DNA from: Megaustenia siamemsis
Lineage: Eukaryota > Mollusca > Gastropoda > Stylommatophora > Ariophantidae
NCBI GenBank assembly: GCA_032433765.1
Contig: JAVIAB010000139.1
Coordinates: forward strand, 42,551,946-42,615,945
Direction of reading: 5' to 3'
DNA: 64,000 nucleotides
Part shown: one piece after another, positions 22,959 through 34,466 of the stretch
How positions within the stretch are numbered: the first letter of the stretch is position 1
Layout of the letters: the number at the start of each line of letters is the position of its first letter
Program-made: the position numbers and the translations under genes
Notes under the pieces: generated by a model
The model's database searches: none
Told to the model about the DNA's origin: nothing
What the model saw: the letters and a program-made list of their open reading frames with translations, nothing else

Positions 22959-23496
22959 AACAACTAGAAAAGCTAGAAAATAATAAACTACCACATTGCC
23001 ATTAGACGACAAAAATGGCTACGCCTACATCTACATCACTCTGCGCTACTAATTCTGTCTCGGCATGAATCATTGCTGTCGCCGATAGATTTATCATCTG
23101 CGTCCAATTCTGTGATGTTCTTGGAGGTCATTTATATTTCCCTTCAGGGGACGTAACTGCATACACTAATCACTTTCCACATAAATGCACGTGACAGATC
23201 GCTCATTATCATTGTTGGAAATTCTTCGCAGAACACAGGATTTGAATAAACCAATTCACGATTTATTTACGTTTCCTTGGCTTTTGTTTCTTACAGACTG
23301 TAACCCAACACAATGTCAAATTCCTCTTATCGCTTTTTACGTACGACATTCTTACCTGGCTGATATTACAATAACGTGCTCAAATGATGAGCTATGGCAA
23401 TACACATCAAAATGACATAGCACATATAAACATGAACATTTGCACAACAAATGTTAAATAATAAGTCCTCACAAAACTGACGCTTTGTCTAAGACT
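22959..23496. other. no gene seen
   Basis: Mixed sequence. A 76-codon frame at 23185-23415 has no recognised motif and I do not call it. Confidence 0.45.
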
Positions 23497-24075
23497 TCAT
23501 CATCATCATCGTGTGCCATACAGGTTGGGGTAGGCGATCATGTCCTTGCACAATCGTCTATCCACCGTGCATCGTATCAATTCTGTTGTCGACTGTTTTA
23601 CACGCCATGACACCAAGCTATCTAGTATTTTCTCTCTTTGTCGTCCGCGATCTCTCTTTCCCTGTATTTTGCCAGTGGTAACCAAGTATTCCAACTTTTC
23701 TCTTCTCATGATGTGACCGAAAAACGTTGATTGTTTCTTTGTGGCGTTTTTTAGGAGCTCTCTTTAAGTGTTGGCCTCTTTGAGAATATCCTCATTGGTC
23801 TTTTTATCTGTCCATGGAACTTTCAATATTCTTCTCTAAATGTCTTTTCATTTCTTCGTTTATTGTCCATTATTCGCTTCCATGGGTCACAATTGGTTCT
23901 ATATAGCACCGATTAACTTTCTTTCTTACTTCTAGTGACATAGATTTGTTGCATAAAACGTTTTTCACTTTCTGAAATACTATTGTATCCTGAACTATTC
24001 TGTTTTTTTATTTATATTGTGCATCTTTCATCTGATGTTATTATTGTGCCCAAGTATTTATTAATTATGTCTAAG
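23497..24075 (-). mobile_element. nLTR-b LINE 3' end
   Basis: Minus-strand protein segments 'RREKLEYLVTTGKIQGKRDR' and 'TTELIRCTVDRRLCKD' are intact. The upstream part decays toward 24075. A (ATC)n tail is at 23497-23510. Confidence 0.85.
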
Positions 24076-24204
24076 GCTTCAATCGATGTAATAAAGTTTG
24101 AACTGAGGAGGTGGGAGAGTGAAGGTTGGGACATCACCTTGACCTCTTATAAAGAGATATGAAGGTAAAGTTCTCCTGCTTACTTACTCTCCACGGTTGA
24201 GCAC

Positions 24205-24455
24205 TTGTCGTCTTGTCCTATATTTAGCTTATTCTATATTCCATTGGAATATATTGTAACAAGTGGAAAAATTGAGGGACGAAGAGATAGAGGGAAGCAA
24301 AGAAAAAAAATAACAGACAGTTTAAGAGAATGGCTTGGCAGAAGGTCAACAACAGAAATGATAAATAGCTGCCGAGATCGAAAGTTGTGGAGAGACATGA
24401 TCACCTACGCCAGTAGGCCCGGTACTTGATGATGATGATGATGATGATGATATTC
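24205..24455 (+). mobile_element. nLTR-a LINE 3' end
   Basis: It encodes 'LEYIVTSGKIEGRRDRG', 'EWLGRRSTTEMI' and 'SRPGT' before a stop and a (GAT)n tail at 24428-24455. The frame is open to the natural stop, so this is one of the younger copies. Only the last 70 or so codons remain. Confidence 0.85.
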
Positions 24456-24940
24456 GATAGAGACTGGTCATTATTATATTAGCCAGTTCCCAGTCTGAAC
24501 AATGACAGCAGATGGTGGTTGATGCTGTGAGAGCAGTCGAATGTAGTGCCGATTATGGTTTTCAATCACAGATGCAGTGATGCTTTCTCAACCCTAGACA
24601 CAACAGCTACGATCTCCGACTATAGTATAGTCACTGTAGTCCTGGGAAGCATTGGGCCCGGCAAGGCTATTCTAGTCCGTTGACACAAATGACAGACAAA
24701 CTCTTATTCCGTACAGGATCGGTCGCAGTCCGGTTTAGATAAACGGACAAGAAATAGAAACAGTTGACAATAGTTAGAAATAATAAATAAATAGTTAAAT
24801 AGAATGAGTTGTCAGCGATGAAGGTTCTAAACCTAAAATATCGCATGAATAGAGCAAACTACAAGAATCTTAACAAGACTAAAACCTATCTGAAGAGCTA
24901 ACAACATTACTCTTGGCTCTAAAATAAGACTGACGTGCAC
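24456..24940. other. no gene seen
   Basis: Unassigned; AT-rich in its second half. Confidence 0.45.
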
Positions 24941-25368
24941 CATTTTTATATCAGTTTCTCTATACGCTTGTGAAACACGGGCCTTTGTTATATCAGTTTC
25001 TCTATACGCTTATAAAACACTGACCCTTGTTATATCAGTTTCTCTATACGCTTGTGAAACACTGACCCTTGTTATATCAGTTTCTCCATATTCTTGTGAA
25101 ACACTGACCCTTGTTATATCAGTTTCTCTTTACGCTTGTAAAACACGGACCCTTGTTATATCAGTTTCTCTATACGCTTGTGAAACACGGACCCTTGTTA
25201 TATCAGTTTCTCTATACGCTTGTAAAACACGGACCCTTGTTATATCAGTTTCTCTATACGCTTGTGAAACACGGACCCTTGTTATATCAGTTTCTCTATA
25301 CGCTTGTGAAACACTGACCCTTGTTATATCAGTTTCTCTATACGCTTGTGAAACACGGACCCTTATAG
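24940..25368. repeat. minisatellite, 42-bp unit (10 copies)
   Basis: Unit 'tatatcagtttctctatacg' plus 'cttgtgaaacacggaccctt' plus 2 bases. The 14-codon period gives a repetitive frame at 25111-25317 that is not a gene. The sequence may derive from the 'SLYACE' segment of a LINE that continues at 25375. Confidence 0.93.
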
Positions 25369-25374
25369 CAGAGC

Positions 25375-25760
25375 TACAAAGGGAAATACAATTTATGAAA
25401 ATAAAATGCTATCGTCAGATTTGTGGCATCTCTTACTTAGATCCTATCACAAAAGAAAAAGTTCGCAAAAATATATAACAAGCAAATGGAGAATATGATT
25501 ATCTTTAGACCTGTGTGAAGAAACGCCAATTAGAATGTTTCGACCACGTATCTCGATTGTCTGGCCTGGCAAAGAACATTTTGCAAGGAACTGTGAAAGT
25601 ATGGAGAAAAAGAGGTGGGCAGAGAAAGATGGAAAGATAATATTAAAGAATGTACCGCCCTCGACTTTGCAGAGTTCCTAAGAGGGACTGAAGATAGAAA
25701 GAAATGGAGCAGGATTACGAAGTTGTGGTGCCCCAACGACCCCCCGTTTGTAATAGAATG
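25375..25760 (+). mobile_element. nLTR-f LINE 3' end
   Basis: It translates in pieces to 'LQREIQFMKIKCYRQI', 'CFDHVSRLSG', 'WRKRGGQRK' and a 'VPQRPP' end. This is the C-terminal layout of RTE-like elements (family knowledge). Frameshifts and stops are present. The minisatellite just upstream appears to begin inside this LINE. Confidence 0.65.
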
Positions 25761-25766
25761 ACGAAG

Positions 25767-26128
25767 AATACTGAACATCTCTAAGTAATACTGAACATCT
25801 CTAAGTAATACTGAACATCTCTAAGTAATACTGAACATCTCTAAGTAATACTGAACATCTCTAAGTAATACTAAACATCTTTAAGTAATACTAAACATCT
25901 TTAAGTAATACTAAACATCTTTAAGTAATACTAAACATCTTTAAATAATACTAAACATCTCTAAGTAATACTGAACATCTTTAAGTCATACTGAACATCT
26001 CTAAGTAATACTGAACATCTCTAAGTAATACTAAACATCTTTAAGTAATACTAAACATCTTTAAATAATACTAAACATCTCTAAGTAATACTGAGCATCT
26101 TTAAGTAATACTGAACATCTTTAAGTAA
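25767..26128. repeat. minisatellite, 20-bp unit (about 18 copies)
   Basis: Unit 'tactgaacatctctaagtaa', with 'taaacatctttaagtaa' variants clustered in the middle. Confidence 0.96.
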
Positions 26129-26189
26129 TCTCTCCTTGATAATGACTATTATATTGCTATTGCTTTATCTATTGTCTTTTATGGGTTAA

Positions 26190-26451
26190 AAAAAAAAAAG
26201 TAAAGTGCCCCCGTCACGCCAAGTGGCGTATAGGAAATATGGTGTTAGTGACCATAAATTTTTCAGACTTTCGGCACATGATTTTTGTGGTAATGTGGTC
26301 GGTATTACACCCGTGCCACTGTACTTTCCCAGAAAAAAATCCGGTACCCATTTAAGGCTGGGTGAACCCGGAAGTCGTCGGTTGGGATCGAACCCTACCT
26401 CTTGTCCTTTGTAGTCCAGTTCACTAACCACTGAGCTATCGCGGCTTCCAT
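26190..26451 (-). mobile_element. SINE-1 copy, left arm of inverted pair
   Basis: Complete minus-strand copy with B box 'gggttcgatccc' and an oligo-T tail seen as A12 on the plus strand. Similar strings 'tgtcttttatgggtta' (26174-26189) and 'tgtctttaatgggtaa' (26450-26465) flank it as a likely target duplication. Confidence 0.88.
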
Positions 26452-26621
26452 GTCTTTAATGGGTAACGAGTTTTTTCTGGGAAAGTAAAGCGGCACGGGC
26501 GTAATAGCGACCAATTTACCCAAAAAATCATGTGCCGATGGTCTGTAAAATTTATGGTCACTAACACCATATTTCCTATACGCCACTTGGCGTGACGGGG
26601 GTACTTTACTCTTTTTTTTAT
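26452..26621 (+). mobile_element. SINE-1 copy, 5'-truncated right arm
   Basis: It starts within the body at 'ttaatgggtaacgag' and runs to 'gggggtactttactctttt'. It faces the preceding copy, so the two 3' halves can pair over about 160 bases. Confidence 0.85.
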
Positions 26622-26817
26622 TAATTGTATATGCTGTGGATGCTATTCGTGCCTTTTTAATGAGCAAACAAGAAGATTAATGGAAGCAAGATAAAAAGTG
26701 GTTACAGTGTAGAACGTTGGGGAATAATGAAAGTACCGTGAACGAAGTAAGTAAACTTTTGAAGTAAGCGGATTACCTGTAGAGTACAAAATTCAAAATT
26801 GGGGAGGGGGTGTGTGT

Positions 26818-27327
26818 GGAGAGAAAGAGAGCGAGAGAGAGAGAGAGAGAGAGTGAGAGAGAGAGAGTGAGAGAGAGTGTGAGAGAGAGAGAGAGTGAGA
26901 GAGAGAGAGAGAGAGAGTGAGAGAGAGAGAGTGAGAGAGAGTGTGAGAGAGAGAGAGTGAGAGAGAGAGAGTGAGAGAGAGAGTGTGTGAGAGAGAGAGA
27001 GTGAGAGAGAGAGAGTGAGAGAGAGAGTGAGAGAGAGAGTGAGAGAGAGAGTGAGAGAGCGAGATAGTGAGAGAGAGAGAGAGAGTGAGAGAGAGAGAGT
27101 GAGAGAGAGAGAGAGTGAGAGAGAGTGAGAGAGAGAGAGTGAGAGAGAGAGAGAGAGTGAGAGAGAGAGAGCGAGAGAGAGTGAGAGAGAGAGCGAGAGA
27201 GTGAGAGAGCGAGAGAGTGAGAGAGAGAGAGAGAGAGAGTGAGAGAGAGAGAGAGTGAGAGAGAGAGAGAGTGAGAGAGCGAGAGAGAGAGAGTGAGAGA
27301 GAGAGAGAGAGAGTGAGAGAGAGAGAC
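26818..27327. repeat. (AG)n polypurine tract, about 510 bp
   Basis: Purine-rich GA repeat with periodic GT and GC interruptions ('gagagagtgagagagaga'). The Ser/Leu-rich minus frames are artefacts. Confidence 0.97.
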
Positions 27328-27702
27328 TATATTGCACTGTTCTGTGAAACCTGTGTAATCGGAAATATTTTGGAGCTCTTGCGGACACTTATGGTCATAA
27401 TACATTGGTAACGATTCAATATAAAATATAAATGCTGAACAGAATGGAATGAAACGGTTCTGATAACCAATAAATTTAATGTGGCCGATATACTTGATGC
27501 ATCTTGGGAAATTAAGACAACCTGTCAAAAGATAAGCCTACTTAATCGAAAGCATGCGAACGCAAAGACGGTCAGCGACTCCATAGAACACTGCTTACGT
27601 CAGGATCAGCAAAAACAAGCTGGTCAAGATCCTACACTACCTCCAAACAGAGGAGGGACTAGAAGAAAACTAACTAGTCTGACAACACGAGTAGGGATCT
27701 AA
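27328..27702. other. unassigned; 73-codon frame of unknown nature
   Basis: A plus frame at 27481-27702 (starting MADILDASWEIK) has non-repetitive composition but no recognised domain, and it runs into the minisatellite. It could be a repeat fragment. Confidence 0.25.
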
Positions 27703-28615
27703 ATGGTGGGCAAAATAGTTATTAACTTAGTCTATGTGGAAGGTAAATCAGTTATTAACTGGGTTTATATGGAAGGGAAAATAGTTATTAACTAGGTCTA
27801 GATGGAAGGTAAACCAGTTATTAACTGGGTCTAGATGGAAGGTAAACCAGTTATTAACTTAGTCTATATGGAAGGTAAATCAGTTATTAACTTAGTCTAT
27901 ATGGAAGGTAAATCAGTTATTAACTGGGTTTATATGGAAGGGAAAATAGTTATTAACTGGGTCTAGATGGAAGGTAAACCAGTTATTAACTGGGTCTAGA
28001 TGGAAGGTAAACCAGTTATTAACTTAGTCTATATGGAAGGGAAGCCAGTTATTAACTTAGTCCATATGGAAGGGAAGCCAGTTATTAACTTAGTCTATAT
28101 GGAAGGGAAGCCAGTTATTAACTTAGTCTATATGGAAGGTAAACCAGTTATTAACTTAGTATATATGGAAGGTAAACCGGTTATTAAATGGGTCTATATG
28201 GAAGGTAAACCAGTTATTAACTTAGTATATATGGAAGGTAAACCAGTTATTAACTTAGCATATATGGAAGGTAAACCAGTTATTAACTTAGTCTATATGG
28301 AAGGTAAACCAGTTATTAACTTAGTCTATATGGAAGGTAAACCAGTTATTAACTAGGTCTAGATGGAAGGTAAACCAGCTAGTAACTGGGTTTATTTGGA
28401 AGGTAAACCAGCTATTAACTGGGTTTATTTGGAAGGTAAACCAGCTATTAACTGGGTTTATTTGGAAGGTAAACCAGCTATTAACTGGGTTTATTTGGAA
28501 GGTAAACCAGTTATTAACTTGGTTTATTTGGAAGGTAAACCAGTTATTAACTAGGTCTAATTGAAAGGGAAACCAGTTAAGAATTGAGTTTAGATTGAAT
28601 GTAAGCCAATTTAAT
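27703..28615. repeat. minisatellite, 33-bp unit (about 27 copies)
   Basis: Unit 'ggtaaaccagttattaactt' plus 'agtctatatggaa'. The 11-codon period yields plus frames of 'MEGKPVINLVY' repeats that are not genes. A distinct block with 'ccagctattaactgggttta' lies at 28370-28500. Confidence 0.96.
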
Positions 28616-29083
28616 GCGTTTACAAAAATACATTTGTGTTAGAAGAAGGTGCAGATAATGCAGACTACAGTAAACGACAGCAGATACGCCTATTGTAATG
28701 GTGAATGTGGATAGAAGTAGTTATCGAGTAATGCAAATAAACCACAAACAAACTCTGACAAGCTACCGATTCTAGACCTAAGATCTCAGGAGCAAACAAA
28801 CAAAAAACAGCCTCTTACAAGATCCTATCAGGGGAAATAAATCTGTTGACTTTCAAACCTGACTGGCCATTTCCACTATTTATTATGTCAACAAGGTCAT
28901 AGACTAGGGGAATTAAATGAGCTCAAACTCTCGAGATAATACTTTTACATAAAAAAAGTGTCCCCCAAATTAATAATTACAGTAAATTAAATAGTATTAA
29001 AATATATCAATGTGTTAAATACCTGAGAATGAAGCAAACTTTAGAAGATGTATAATACAAGAGTGGTAAGGTGCAGAATAGAT
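28616..29083. other. unassigned, possible LINE relic
   Basis: AT-rich. The segment 'caatgtgttaaatacctg' near 29010 recalls the 'VKYLG' segment of nearby LINEs, but the rest is not alignable by eye. Confidence 0.3.
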
Positions 29084-29432
29084 TAAGTATTCTATCTATC
29101 TATTGACCTTTCGAGCTGTAGCCGGCCCATAGGGCGTAGACCAAGATACTCCTTCTCTTATCTAAATTTTTATTCTAGCAGTTTTCAATTCTTTTAAAGA
29201 TATTTTATCAAATCTCACCATTTGTCTCTGTTCTGTGCAAGCAACTCTATCTCATTGAGGGAGCCGATTGCTACTGCTCTTGCCTCTCTCATCAATGTTA
29301 TTCTCAATGTCTCTCTGGGTCTTCCTCTTTTCCTCTTACCTATTGTTTCCCACATGAGGGCGTGCTTTGCTATTCAGTTATTATCTTTTCTCATCACATG
29401 CCCAACATATGACCATTCAACATAATGAGATT
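29084..29432 (-). mobile_element. nLTR-d LINE 3' end
   Basis: Minus strand: basic segment 'GKRKRGRPRETL'-like, then a 3' UTR ending 'gctcgaaaggtcaatagata' and an (ATAG)n tail. The 3' UTR block 'ccctatggg' is shared with 35.6 and 63.3 kb. At 29462-29500 a second, partial tail of the same type ('ctatctattgtcccattgag') follows. Confidence 0.8.
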
Positions 29433-29565
29433 ACGTATTACAAAGATTAAAATAATTATCAACTACCTATCTATTGTCCCATTGAGCCGAAGACAACAAA
29501 CAGAGAGGAAATTCTAGACTATATGCCTGTCAATCTTTGCTACAAAGTGTCAGACCTTGCACACG

Positions 29566-29855
29566 ATCCACATTGTATCTCACTACATGTACCTGTTCTG
29601 GTCATGTCCACATGATCCACATTGTATCTCACTACATGTACCTGTTCTGGTCATGTCCACATGATCCACATTGTATCTCACTACATGTACCTGTTCTGGT
29701 CATGTCCACACGATCCACATTGTATCTCACTACATGTACCTGTTCTGGTCATGTCCACATGATCCACATTGTATCTCACTACATGTACCTGTTCTGGTCA
29801 TGTCCACATGATCCACATTGTATCTCACTACATGTACCTGTTCTGGTCATGTCCC
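29566..29855. repeat. minisatellite, 49-bp unit (6 copies)
   Basis: Unit 'atgatccacattgtatctca' plus 'ctacatgtacctgttctggt' plus 9 bases. The copies are almost identical, so it is recent. Confidence 0.96.
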
Positions 29856-30200
29856 TCAACATAGGCAAAGGAGTTGATAACTACTGTTGTTGCTTCTCAC
29901 TCTAGTGTTCTTTTTTAAGTATTTCTCTAGGTCTGCCTGCTTTAATTTATGGCTTCCATTTGAGGGCTTCCTTTGAGATTCTCTTGTAGTCTCTTCTTAT
30001 AACATGGCCAGAATGTGATCACCACATCTTCTCTTGATAATAGATCACATTTTTGGATGCTTTGTCATTTCTCTTATTTCTGCACTAGTTTGGAATTCAT
30101 TCCAAGATATACAATGTATTTCCACGAGGCATTTGTTTTCAAATCTCTAATTTATTATATTCTTTTAGTAGTTTTCCAGCTCTTGCATGTATAACTAGGA
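29856..30200 (-). mobile_element. nLTR-d-related LINE relic
   Basis: The minus reading gives 'HSGHVIRRDYKRISKEA' and 'GRPREIL', the GHV motif and basic segment of nLTR-d, with stops between. The 'HARAGKLL' segment precedes it near 30190. Confidence 0.6.
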
Positions 30201-30374
30201 ATGGATAATACATTTGATGTGAAAATCCTGAGCTTTGTTTTTGTTTTTAGTCATTTTGATTTCCATATTTTATCAAGATTTCTGAAAGTCAGTGCTGTTT
30301 TTTTACTATTCTGATTTTAACTTTTCTTAGAATTCATTATTTCTATCTAAGAGTCAAGAATTCTGCTTTAATAA

Positions 30375-30728
30375 CAATGGATGTTTCACAGAAGAATGTT
30401 GAGAATACCATGGACAGCTAAGAAAAGTAATGAAACCGTTCTGAAATAGGCCAAAGCAAATAAAGCTAATTTCCAATATTAGGAAGAAACAATTATCATT
30501 TTCGGTCATCTACTCGTAATTATAAGGGAACAGCTGGAATATATTGTGACAACTGGAAAAGTTGAGGGACGAAGAGTTAGAGGGAGGCAAAGAAAGAATA
30601 TACCAGACAGCTTAAGAGAATGGCTTGGCAGAAGGTCAACAACAGAAATGATAAAGAACTGTCGAGATCAAAAGTTGTGGAGAGACATGATCACCTACGC
30701 CAATAGGCCCGGTACTTGATGATGATGT
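30375..30728 (+). mobile_element. nLTR-a LINE 3' end
   Basis: It encodes 'RRMLRIPWTAKKSNE', 'LEYIVTTGKVEGRRVRG', 'EWLGRRSTTEMIKNC' and 'YANRPGT' then a stop, with a short (GAT) tail. One in-frame stop lies at the 'vlk*akank' position. Confidence 0.82.
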
Positions 30729-30799
30729 TTCACAATGGTGGTTAGTTAGGCCACTGATCAACCATAAATAGCAAGATGAAGAGAAACAATCCTCCATCT

Positions 30800-31171
30800 T
30801 GGACCAGAATCTGCAACCAGCTGGAAGACAGACCAGTATCATACAAATTTTGAAAATTAAGGTGAAAAAAATACTTCTTTATTGCTTTGTTGAGTCAGTC
30901 TTAACATATGGAAGTAAATCTTTGATATTTGGGAAAAGGACACGCCAATCATTAAAAGTCACATCAATGTTTTTTTGCAGAAGAATGTTTAGAAAAGGAT
31001 CTCTATTACTAGCATCAGAAGATATTATGTAGGACTATGTCATGTGAATAGACATCTGGAGTTTATTATGACAGCTGGAAAAATTAATGGAGGAAGAGAT
31101 AGAGGGAAACGGAGAATAAAGTTAGCAACAAAAGTTTGATAGGAAGTCAATAAAAAATTATAAACATCTGT
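30800..31171 (+). mobile_element. nLTR-a-related LINE relic
   Basis: It starts 'VKKILLYCFVESVLTYGSKS', then 'FFCRRMFRKG', a frameshift, and 'LEFIMTAGKINGGRDRG'. It lies directly downstream of another copy, in the same orientation, but is more degraded. Confidence 0.65.
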
Positions 31172-31550
31172 AGAAAAAGAAAATTGTGCAAGTATATGAT
31201 CCCTGCTTTTTATTTTTATTGCAAAACAAACTTTTCTTTATGTTTTCAACTACTTGGTCTGTGAGGAGTTGCAGGTATCAGTTATATATATTAGCTTCCT
31301 GGACATTATTAGCTGTTTAGCTGGAGTCACTGCCATACTGAATATATTTACTGACTGATTTTATCTATCTCCCTTGTACTGGATGTTTGTAGTTTGATAT
31401 TTGCATGAAATTTACTAGTACTATTGGATGATTGAGTTTCACTTTGATCATATGTTCAAATATTATAATCATTTGATGTAATGTGATGTAAGTCTCCACA
31501 CATATTTCTTCTATAATGTGCCATGATTGCTGTGTTGTTGTCATTTTTTT
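31172..31550. other. no gene seen
   Basis: AT-rich, unassigned sequence up to the poly-T run. Confidence 0.45.
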
Positions 31551-31885
31551 TTTTTTTTTTTTTTTTTTTTTGCATTTGCCAGCTTTCACTTCCGGCAAAG
31601 TCCCTAGAGACTAGGAACTGAATTTTGCATGTTAATCCATTTTTCCTGGACAGCTCAGGGGTCCCTCGCCACATAGGTAGATAACTCCATCTTTAGTGGT
31701 GCTCAAATTTTATCCGTCGAAGAGTGATTGACGTTTCAAGCTGGGCCTCGCTGTTGAGAGCAGGGGTGGTTGCCACAGAGAGAAATCATAAATAAAAATC
31801 TCAACTGGTGCAGCCGGGATTTGAACTCACAACCTCTCTGTCTCAAGACCGGCAACTTGCCTCAAGACCAACCAGTTCCCTGTCA
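31547..31885 (-). mobile_element. SINE-4 with tRNA-like head and poly(A)
   Basis: On the minus strand it begins near 31880 with a tRNA-like head ('gttggtcttgaggcaagttg' as A-box region, B box 'gagttcaaatccc'). It continues through the body shared with 1507-1735 and ends in a long A run (T24 on plus, 31547-31571). Confidence 0.7.
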
Positions 31886-33107
31886 TGATTTGAAGCTTCT
31901 CTACAGCTCAGATAAGACAAGTATATCTCCTCACACATAAACATCAAACTACAACAGCAACATGCGAAGTAAATAAGTTCAATAGAAAATAGTTTGTAAA
32001 TTTCTCTAGCTACATAGTGCAGAATTCATTAGTTAAACATCATACAATCAATTTATAAGAACCAAACCAGAAAGCTTTTTTTTAAATTCTAAACTTAACA
32101 TTTAAATTTACAAAAATGAGTATCAATGATTGGATGAAACACACAGGAATTATATTTCAAACTCTGATTGGATAAAACACACAGGAATTATATTTCAAAC
32201 TCTGAACTCAATCAAATATGTCACTTAAGGGGCCAGCAGGATTTTTAGATCTATGAAAGCCACAAAAGTGGCTCACTGAACAATCTAAGTTAATGAAAAA
32301 AAATACACTATCCCATTTTGTGGGTCTGCTTGAGAGCTTATAGGACTGGAGAATAAAGGCCACTAATCTGGTGCAGTCGCCATGAGGTGTATGTGTCTCA
32401 GTTTTTATTTCACCCTCGATAGAGAAAAAGTCTTGACCCTACAGGAATTCGAATTTGTGTTCTGCTTGTTAGAAGCATGACAAGTTATTGATATAAATTG
32501 AAAAATGAGTTTGTGATATTGCTAAATTCCTGAATGCATATTTTATTTTTAATTTAATCAATAATTTTTACAATAAAGTATCACAGTATGTGATTTTTAT
32601 TTGCACTTAATTGTATGTTTAAGGTTAGTTAAAGACCCCAGTATCACTGCAAATGAATTAAAATCAATAATCGCTCAACCATCAATGCCAGTGGAATCAT
32701 TTGAATTTAAACTCATCTCATTGAAGGATCCAAACAAAGAAAGGCAGCTGCAGTCCCCAGCATAACAGCTAAAAAGCACATTTTACCTTCGTCATACGAT
32801 ATCATTAATCATCGTCAGCAACTGGAGTATTGAAACACGATCCGGGTGAAAAACACAGCTCACGGTGTGCACAGAGCACCAAACTCAGTAGCTCCGGCAG
32901 CAAGCCGGATTTGGAAAATGAGGAAACCACAACTAGGAACACTTTTCAGACCGAGCCTCAATGATTCCGCCGCCTATCCACCATATTGACCAGAAGTCCT
33001 CACTTAATTGTATTTGACATAGTCATACAATAACCTCTCTATGATCATTCAGTTCAATTCTGGAAGACTCACAAAAGTACTTAGCATTCTCAGCAGGCCT
33101 GGATAAA
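31886..33107. other. 1.2 kb, no gene; possible SINE at 32310-32475
   Basis: The 32310-32475 segment has a minus-strand B-box-like 'aattcgaattcc' and 'ggtgcagtcgccatgagg', possibly a tRNA-derived SINE. A direct repeat of about 36 bp ('gattggat(g/a)aaacacacagg') occurs at 32131 and 32167. The rest is unassigned. Confidence 0.35.
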
Positions 33108-33122
33108 CATGTTTCTTTTGTG

Positions 33123-33352
33123 AATCATAGGAGGAAGTGGTATGTTCTACAACACTAAAAAAATATGACAAATAAACAACAACAGAAAAAAACAAAGAAC
33201 AATATATGGTCTGAAGCAGGATCGATCCTGCTACGGATCATATATTGTTCTTTGGTTTATCGTAGAACATACCTTTTCCTCCTATGATTCACTGAATTAT
33301 CGCCTCGGAAGTTTCCCTCTATAATAATATTCATTTATTATTATTTGTCTCC
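33123..33352 (-). mobile_element. SINE-2 copy, palindromic, 15-bp duplication
   Basis: Flanked by the exact duplication 'catgtttcttttgtg' (33108-33122 and 33353-33367). Positions 33123-33290 are an inverted repeat centred near 33223 ('gaagcaggatc|gatcctgct'), and the outer arms are 'aatcataggaggaag' and 'cttttcctcctatgatt'. The right part is the normal SINE-2 end. The single duplication shows it inserted as one already folded-back copy. Confidence 0.82.
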
Positions 33353-33367
33353 ATGTTTCTTTTGTGC

Positions 33368-34008
33368 TATATTTTGATGCTACTTTTAATAAAGACTTTT
33401 TAGGTCAAGTGACTAAATATTTTTAAACGCTTCAATGTAGAACTATCTTATTATTTATTCTCTGCATGCCACAATAATATTTACACAAAATTCTAGTTAC
33501 ATTCCTTCTACACTTTGAATTTTGGCTACACTGAATATACAAAATTGTATTTGTAATTCTATACTCCTTGTAGTGCATTTTAAGAGCCTGATGTTTGTCT
33601 TTATCTCATGTCTCTTTGTAATGGTTATCCATACAATTAAGCTTTATGACATATAGGGAGTGTTGTTTTTTCTTATGAATATGATTATATCCACAACAAA
33701 AATATTTGCCATTACTTAAATGAACAATTATAGTTTGAATAGCAGATTAAATGGCAGCTACAAGTCTTTCCACAACAAAAATATTTAAAATAGAAAGAAT
33801 AAAATATTGTCATTCCTGTTAAATCTCTCTTCATGTTTACTGCTGATAAGAAAAATACCACAAAGTTAAATAACATGAAATATTTATTTACATCAACAAC
33901 TGCTAAGATATAAACTAATCATTTATACCAACTTTGTATCAGGTAACTTTTAAGAAGAAGATTATAATTGCTATCGTCATCAAACCTGTAAGATTAAACC
34001 TAAGACCT
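33368..34008. other. no gene seen
   Basis: AT-rich, with a repeated 'ccacaacaaaaatattt' at 33691 and 33771. Confidence 0.45.
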
Positions 34009-34009
34009 G

Positions 34010-34425
34010 GACCCTAGACCTGGACCCTAGATGCAAGAGCAATAAGAAAAATTATACCTCTACTGAGATGAAATGTGTTAGACGAATGACAGGAAACAGT
34101 CTGAAAGATAAGATCAGAAATGAAGAACTGTGAAAAAAGCTAGGAATAGGCCCCGTCACAGAATATACAAAGTAACAGCAGATAAAATGGTTTGGCCACG
34201 CGACAAGGCAGAAAGATCAAAACACAACACGAGCCTTCAACAAACATTGTGAGAACACCAGACCCAAGTGTCGACCATGAAAAAGATGGATCGATGGAAT
34301 ATTAGAAGCACTAGAAAACATAACAGCAGCTAGGGTGAACAGAAGAGCAAAAGACTGCAAATATATCTCCCCTCGACGCTGAAAGGTAGATGAGGAAGGA
34401 AAGAGGAAGAAGATGAAACCTGTAT
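34010..34425 (+). mobile_element. nLTR-e LINE 3' end
   Basis: It reads 'EMKCVRRMTGNSLKDKIRNE', 'IKWFGHATRQ', 'RWIDGILEALENITAAR' and 'CKYISPRR' with a few stops, then 'ctgaaaggtagatgaggaag'. The same family is split at 46.7-47.9 kb and has an end at 52.65 kb. Confidence 0.75.
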
Positions 34426-34466
34426 ATTTATAAAGCTATGATTTAAGTGCTCTGCAACTTTTCTAT

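Noticed and set aside
26702..27528. Ser/Leu-rich minus frames of 228 and 251 codons
   Set aside because: They arise from the AG tract.
28000..28554. 'MEGKPVINLVY' repeat proteins
   Set aside because: 33-bp minisatellite; starts and stops merely follow variant units.
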